From the NCBI RefSeq assembly GCF_000237925.1, contig NW_017385993.1, forward strand, positions 124,001 through 188,000: 64,000 nt of DNA, read 5' to 3'. Positions 59,233 through 64,000 of the stretch are shown here, piece by piece. The translations under genes and the position numbers were made by a program. Numbering within the stretch: the first letter of the stretch is position 1; the number at the start of each line of letters is the position of its first letter. The stretch is from Schistosoma mansoni. Taxonomy: Eukaryota; Platyhelminthes; Trematoda; Strigeidida; Schistosomatidae. Under the pieces are notes generated by a model that had not been told where the DNA came from, did not search any database, and was given only the letters and a program-made list of their open reading frames with translations.

Positions 59233-59757
59233 TGGGTATACTTACGTCACCTATGGCGAAGACGAGATATCCGTCTATCAATTAAGGGACGAGTATACTG
59301 CGCAGTAGTTCGCTCTGTTCTACTTTACGGCTGTGAAACATGGCCATTAAGAGTAGAAGATACTCGTAGGTTACTAGTATTTGACCACAGATACCTTAGA
59401 AATGTTGCTCGAATCTTCTGGGATCATCGGGTAAGTAGTAGTGAGGTTAGACACAGAGTATTAGGGAATGATGGTAAATCAGTTGATGAGGTGATGAATC
59501 TTCATCGACTGAGATGGTTGGGCCACGTGTTACGTAGGCCTGAACACCGATTACTACGACGAGCTATGCTGACTAATATTGGGGATGGTTGGAAGAGAGT
59601 TAGGGTTGGCCAAATCAAAACATGGCATCAGTTTTTGAAGTCATTAACTTCTGGTCTGAGCCATGTTGGCAGATGCAGACTACTTGGTTGGGGTCCGCAT
59701 GACTATCGTAACCGATGCATAAATGTGCCTGCTCTTACTGACTGACTGACTGAGCAC
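59233..59757 (+). mobile_element. RTE-A2 fragment, 5' truncated, open C-terminus
   Basis: Open frame through LRHLWRRRDIRLSIKGRVYC, RVEDTRRLLVFDHRYLRNVA, LHRLRWLGHVLRRPEHRL and HVGRCRLLGWGPHDYRNR, then a tail with deletions and TTACTGACTGACTGACTGA. It is the longest RTE-A2 coding piece in the window. Confidence 0.85.
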
Positions 59758-59985
59758 ACTTTGAGGAAATCACCCAATTGCGTCACAAGACAAGCCCTCA
59801 CATGGAATCCTAAAGGCCAAAGGAAAAGGGGAAGATCAAAGAACACATTACGCCGAGAAATAGAGACAGATATGAGAAGAATGAACAAAAACTGGATAGA
59901 ACTAGAAAAGGAGGCCCAGGACAGAGTGGGTTGGAGAATGCTGGTTGGCGGTCTATGCTCCATTGGTGGGGGGGGGTAATAGGCG
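59758..59985 (+). mobile_element. RTE-C 3' end, joined to the RTE-A2 tail
   Basis: Frame [40 protein letters not shown] and [13 protein letters not shown] is the C-terminus of a third RTE family, followed by GTAAGTAAGTAAAT. 5' truncated, beginning exactly after the TGAC repeat of RTE-A2. Confidence 0.85.
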
Positions 59986-60044
59986 TAAGTAAGTAAATTA
60001 ATAAGTGACTGGTTGAAAATTGATGTTACGTTTTTATTGTAATT

Positions 60045-60600
60045 TACTTACTTACTTACTCCTGTTACCTCAAGTCGTGGAGGAGCATAGGCCGCCCACC
60101 AACATTCTCCTTCGAACTATGTCCTTGACAATATTTTCCAGTTCCTATTCATCCTTATGATGTCTGTTTCCAATTCCCAAAGCAAGTGTGTTCTTTGGCC
60201 TTCTTCTTTTCTGTTTCCCTTCTCAATTCCGAGTTAGCGTTTGCCTCGTGATGCAGTTTGATGATTTCTATAATGTATGTCTCATCCACTTTCAGGATCT
60301 TTTCCGACTTTCCTCTTCAATTAGAAGCTGGTTTGTTCTCTCTCAGAATAGGCTGTTGCTGATGGTATCCGGCCAACAACGGACATTGAGTATCTTGTGT
60401 AGATAACTGTTTATAAATACTTGTACCTTTTTGATGATGGTTATGTTAGTTCTCTAAGTTTCATTTCCATACCATAGAACTGCCTTGACGTTCTTATTGA
60501 AGATTTTAACTTTGATGTTGGTTGATAGTTGTTTTGAGTTCCATATGTAGTTCAACTGTAGGAATGCTGTCTTTGCTTTGCCAATCCTTGCCTTTATGAC
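60045..60600 (-). mobile_element. RTE-C fragment, degenerate, inverted to the neighbour
   Basis: Minus strand: ARIGKAKTAFLQLNYIWNSK (60600-60540), IKVKIFNKNVKAVLWYGNET, a run of stops, and a C-terminus with GAATGTTGGTGGGCGGCC, ending in the complement of TTACTTACTTACT. Tail to tail with the plus copy at 59985. Confidence 0.85.
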
Positions 60601-60654
60601 TGTAATTTAGGTCGTGATTAAATTAATATTTCTATCAGATGGGGTTTACTGAGT

Positions 60655-60880
60655 GTCTTGATAAAATATGAAAACCATACATTAAATACTTCATTTGCAT
60701 ATCATCCATCCATTGTCTCCTTCAAACTTCATCATTCCTTCATTCCTGTTGTTAATACAATTACTCTTTGTTTGCATTACTGTTCTCGTCAATTCGATCT
60801 TTTAAACTTTCGACTGGCAGGCATTCCAATTCTGATGGGTGTTACATACTACTTATGTCGACAGACATAAGTAGCACAGA
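60655..60880 (-). repeat. Palindrome-tipped repeat, copy 4
   Basis: Minus orientation; the palindrome TACTACTTATGTCGACAGAC...ATAAGTAG is at the right end (60849-60877). Confidence 0.7.
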
Positions 60881-61944
60881 TCACATGATGATCAGTTACG
60901 TTATCACTCACTAACTGATATCAAATGGAGAAACAATAAAAGTCGAAGAAAATTGGACACGTATTTCGTCTTGCTTTGCAACTCATTGCTAGTGCTTGAT
61001 CACATCTCTATATTTAGTGCAACCAAGAAAATTACATGTTTCATGACGAACTTATTATGACATTGTCCACTGATTCAGGAGATAATGTTTCACATTCACT
61101 CAGTATTATGTGATCACGATCCTGAGTTCTATCATGTATATTGGATCATGGATATACAATGTTGAAGAAATTCAAATTTAGATGAAGCGAATGTTCAGTG
61201 TATTCTTGTTTTCATTGATTCTATGATGTGATTCCAGTTCATCTTCAGATGGGAATGTGCCGTTATAGCAACTATCCTACACTCAATTTTGATCATGGTT
61301 AATTTTAGTTAAGCCCTTTTATTAACTACTTAACAGACATTGCCATTTGGATAGTAACAATGTGAATATATCTTTGTACTGTTATGATCACTGGAGCACA
61401 TGACAGACTCTAGCCAAAACGTTGATTGCTTAAATAACATTCGATAATTCATCTTCCTCCCCATATAAGTATGCACTCAAATCTTGTTATTAGGTTTCGC
61501 ATTTCCTTGCTGAGTTCTTGTACAATTTGACTATAAATTTGCCTATGCAATTGCTTGCGCTTGCTCGTTGATACTTACTAATGTGTGTATAGCTTTCTGA
61601 CCTGCGTCATTTGTTAATAAGAGTGTAGTTGCAGCTTCTCTTTGCCTTCTGATTTTATGCACCGTTAAGATTTGGATTGTAACGGTTATCGAGGTGAAAG
61701 ATTGGTGAAGCATTGCACTACACTCTAATCTAAGGTTGTAATCAGAAAACTTTTTATTGCATAATAGTTACCATCTCAAGCTCCAACACCTAGGTTTTCT
61801 ATACAGATTTAAATTGATTTAATGATTCAGTAGATCTTCCTTTTAATTGATAGATACAATACAAACTCAATTCATACACAATATCTATTCAAGAACCAAC
61901 CATATTAATCACCGATAGACAATTTAATTAATTCATCATATTGA
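60881..61944. other. No recognisable feature
   Basis: AT-rich; small open frames resemble nothing known. Confidence 0.4.
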
Positions 61945-62065
61945 TTAGTTAACTCCGCCTGTAGCTCCTCCGGGGGCTACTGTCGTTCCCAAACCCGTAT
62001 AAAAGAGAAGGGTTGGGCATGGGGTTAGCGAACCCATCCCGTAGTAAACCGACTCGCTGAAAATA
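61945..62065 (+). mobile_element. RTE 5'-UTR-like fragment
   Basis: GC-rich block GCCTGTAGCTCCTCCGGGGG, AAAAGAGAAGGGTTGGGCAT, GGGGTTAGCGAACCCATCCC. This resembles the 5' leader of RTE elements of the RTE-C type. No ORF follows. Confidence 0.55.
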
Positions 62066-62159
62066 ACGCCAAGTAATTGGTTAGTTAATCTGAACCTTGA
62101 AATGGATTTGGATTTGACACAGATTTTTTTAATATTGTAAACATTTATTCATTGAATAG

Positions 62160-62265
62160 CTGAATTCATGAGTCGGTCAATGTTAGATTACCATTGAAAA
62201 TCTGGAAGCATTTTATGGCCGTTTCATTCTAGTATGCGACTCCTCAGCAGTGTGCATCCATTTCC
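62160..62265 (-). repeat. Family-2 hammerhead element, partial
   Basis: CTGAGGA present on the minus strand (62245-62239), but GAAA is changed and stem II is weakened. No head. Confidence 0.65.
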
Positions 62266-62484
62266 TTGAAGATGGATAGCTTTATCAACCATATCAAAAG
62301 TGCAATTGTAGGGAAATAGCTAATAGAGAACTCATTACAGTTTAAGATTAGGTTAAGTGACAGGGATTTTAATTGAATAAATACTTTACTAGTCAAATAG
62401 AATTATTATTATTTTTAAGGGAATATTTTCACTTACTTTAATTAACCAATCTTCGAACTATCGTACTTACTACTACAAAATTGA

Positions 62485-62790
62485 AATAGTTGAAAGCGTG
62501 AGTCAATTGAAGCTAGACAACCATGGAAAACCTGAAAGCACTGGACGGCCGTTTTGTCCTATTATGGGACTCCTCAGCAGTGCGCATCCACGATCCCGCA
62601 CTCGCGAGATCCGAACACAGGACCTACCAGTCACGCTCCAGAGCACTTAACCGACAGACCACTGAGCCGGCCGGCATCCAACAGTGTTAATGTCTAACTT
62701 CAAATGATCCACAAAGTTGAGCAACCGTTCACCAATTGTCTTCAGTGAGTTGATATCTCACAACAGACGTGGTTTGAACTCCACTGGTCA
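62485..62790 (-). mobile_element. Family-2 hammerhead element with head and upstream extension
   Basis: Minus strand: tRNA-like head (GGCTCAGTGGTCTGTCGGTT, 62666-62647), altered B box, CTGAGGA, but AAAA in place of GAAA. Upstream sequence 62700-62790 is shared in inverted form with 54660-54720, so the unit is longer than the head-ribozyme-tail core. Confidence 0.8.
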
Positions 62791-62887
62791 CTTCTTCTCA
62801 CTGGAACTCCAGGAAATACCTGATGGAGCCAGTCACTAGTGAGCATATGAATATTAGTATTATCAGTGTATTATTATTAATAGTGTA

Positions 62888-63195
62888 GTGTGGTCTACTT
62901 ATATCCATTTAAGTAGTATATGGTGATGGTTAGACATAGAATGTATTTTGGCAGAAGATCGATGAGGAACGAACCGAAGTGAAGCGCAATCGGTAGGAAA
63001 ATGCATGAACAATGAAATTAGAGAAGATGAACTGATATTTACAGAAGGAACAGTGAAGATTGAGACAATTGATTGTTACTTAGCAAATTAACTGTTGATG
63101 TATGATTATCAGAATTTTGTGAGACAGTCTGTAATTTGTGCTTAAATACATTTGATTGTCCCCAACTAGTGTTCCGTTCACTACAATAGTTCTAT
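62888..63195 (+). repeat. Palindrome-tipped repeat, copy 5
   Basis: GGTCTACTTATATCCATTTA to GTGTTCCGTTCACTACAATA, about 308 bases, very close to copies 2 and 3. Confidence 0.75.
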
Positions 63196-63449
63196 ATAAT
63201 GAAATCTGCTTATGATATAGGTTATACATATTCATTATTTTAGATTTAGTTTGTAAATTATGACAATGTCCTAATGCTTGAATTGGTGAATTGGCGAGAC
63301 TAGAATTTATGGACGAACCAATAACATTTATGATAAAAAGTCTCGGATTTCGGTACGAAATTCATTCACCCGTTCACCTAAGTAGCGTTTTTGCATTTTA
63401 GCTGATGTCACTTCGTGACAAAAACCACAGGTGTAATTCCTGACGATGT

Positions 63450-63705
63450 GTTGTATACTACTTGTGTCGACATAAGTAGTATATAACACCAGCATAAGGT
63501 TAGTGAAATCGGATAGAAGAGAATAGGAACAGAGAGTAATTGTTATGGCAACGAAGGGACGATGAAGTTTGAGACAATTGATGGATGATGTGCAAATGAA
63601 GTGTTCAATGTGTCGTTTTCACATTTGATGAAAGGACTCTGCAATTTTGTATTAAAATACAATTGGTTGTCATCACCTGAGTTTTCGTTCATTACAACGA
63701 CAGTT
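63450..63705 (+). repeat. Palindrome-tipped repeat, copy 6
   Basis: Starts GTTGTATACTACTTGTGTCG then ACATAAGTAGTATATAACA (palindrome), ends CGTTCATTACAACG. It includes TTAAAATACAATTGG, a possible polyadenylation region if the unit is an LTR. Nothing recognised to the right edge (63706-64000). Confidence 0.72.
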
Positions 63706-64000
63706 ACAAACTTATAAAACCGAGTAGATAAATTCTCAATAAAAAATAGCAAACCCGTAGAATAGCAAGCCGCATGAATTCTCATGTCAGAATAGTTTCA
63801 TTGCAATTTTTCGAAAACTTGACTTTAGTCTCGTATACATAGAGAATATCTCATAGATGCCGTTAATTTCTTCCGTCATTTTCGGTCGTTCTTACATTCT
63901 TTTTTGTTTATCAAGTTATACTACTTACTAATATCCAGTAACTTATGTATTTGAATAATTAATTTGAATGTATAATCTAAGAACCTAGAGAGAATATTCA

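Overview
This window is eukaryotic and repeat-rich, and almost certainly comes from a blood fluke (Schistosoma sp.). The evidence is the presence of Sm-alpha-type short repeats with a hammerhead ribozyme, several RTE-type and CR1-type non-LTR retrotransposons with schistosome-like proteins, AT-rich codon use, short exons and long introns with GT/AG junctions. The species cannot be fixed from the sequence alone. Two blocks of exactly 200 N (35673-35872 and 50200-50399) are scaffold gaps.

Four host genes can be supported. (1) On the minus strand at the left edge lie exons of a probable NO66/RIOX1-like JmjC oxygenase: an N-terminal exon (9111-9634) and two C-terminal exons (1769-1888, 1-339). 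The catalytic JmjC exons expected between them were not found. (2) On the plus strand, 20600-34503, six exons encode a Hippo/MST (STK3/4) kinase with a complete kinase domain. The SARAH-domain exon is not visible and may lie in or near the first N gap. (3) On the plus strand, 40841-45947, three phase-compatible exons give a complete 268-residue protein made only of a biotin-protein-ligase N-terminal (glutamine-amidotransferase-like) domain. (4) On the minus strand, 58783-49817, three phase-0 exons give a 322-residue short-chain dehydrogenase of the retinol dehydrogenase 11-14 type.

Most of the rest is mobile DNA. RTE-A (TGAC-repeat tail) has one intact 1124-codon copy in the kinase intron 3, one broken copy in the NO66 region and several fragments. 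A related subfamily, RTE-A2, is present as 3' ends. RTE-B has an A-rich AAATAAAT tail and shares its 3' terminus with a ~530-bp non-autonomous repeat (SNRE, about nine copies). RTE-C has a GTAA-repeat tail. Two degenerate CR1-like elements fill 13.7-20.4 kb, and a Gypsy-type integrase scrap lies at 12.1 kb. A ~250-320-bp repeat with a palindromic tip occurs six times on the right and centre.

The most striking signal is that three sequence-distinct families of short elements share one architecture: a tRNA-like Pol III head followed by a hammerhead ribozyme core. These are canonical Sm-alpha, a second family with a CTGAGGA core, and a third with a GTGC/GCAC stem II. Several copies are arranged as head-to-head inverted pairs, and both assembly gaps touch such copies. 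A possible fourth variant sits just upstream of the last exon of the BPL_N gene.
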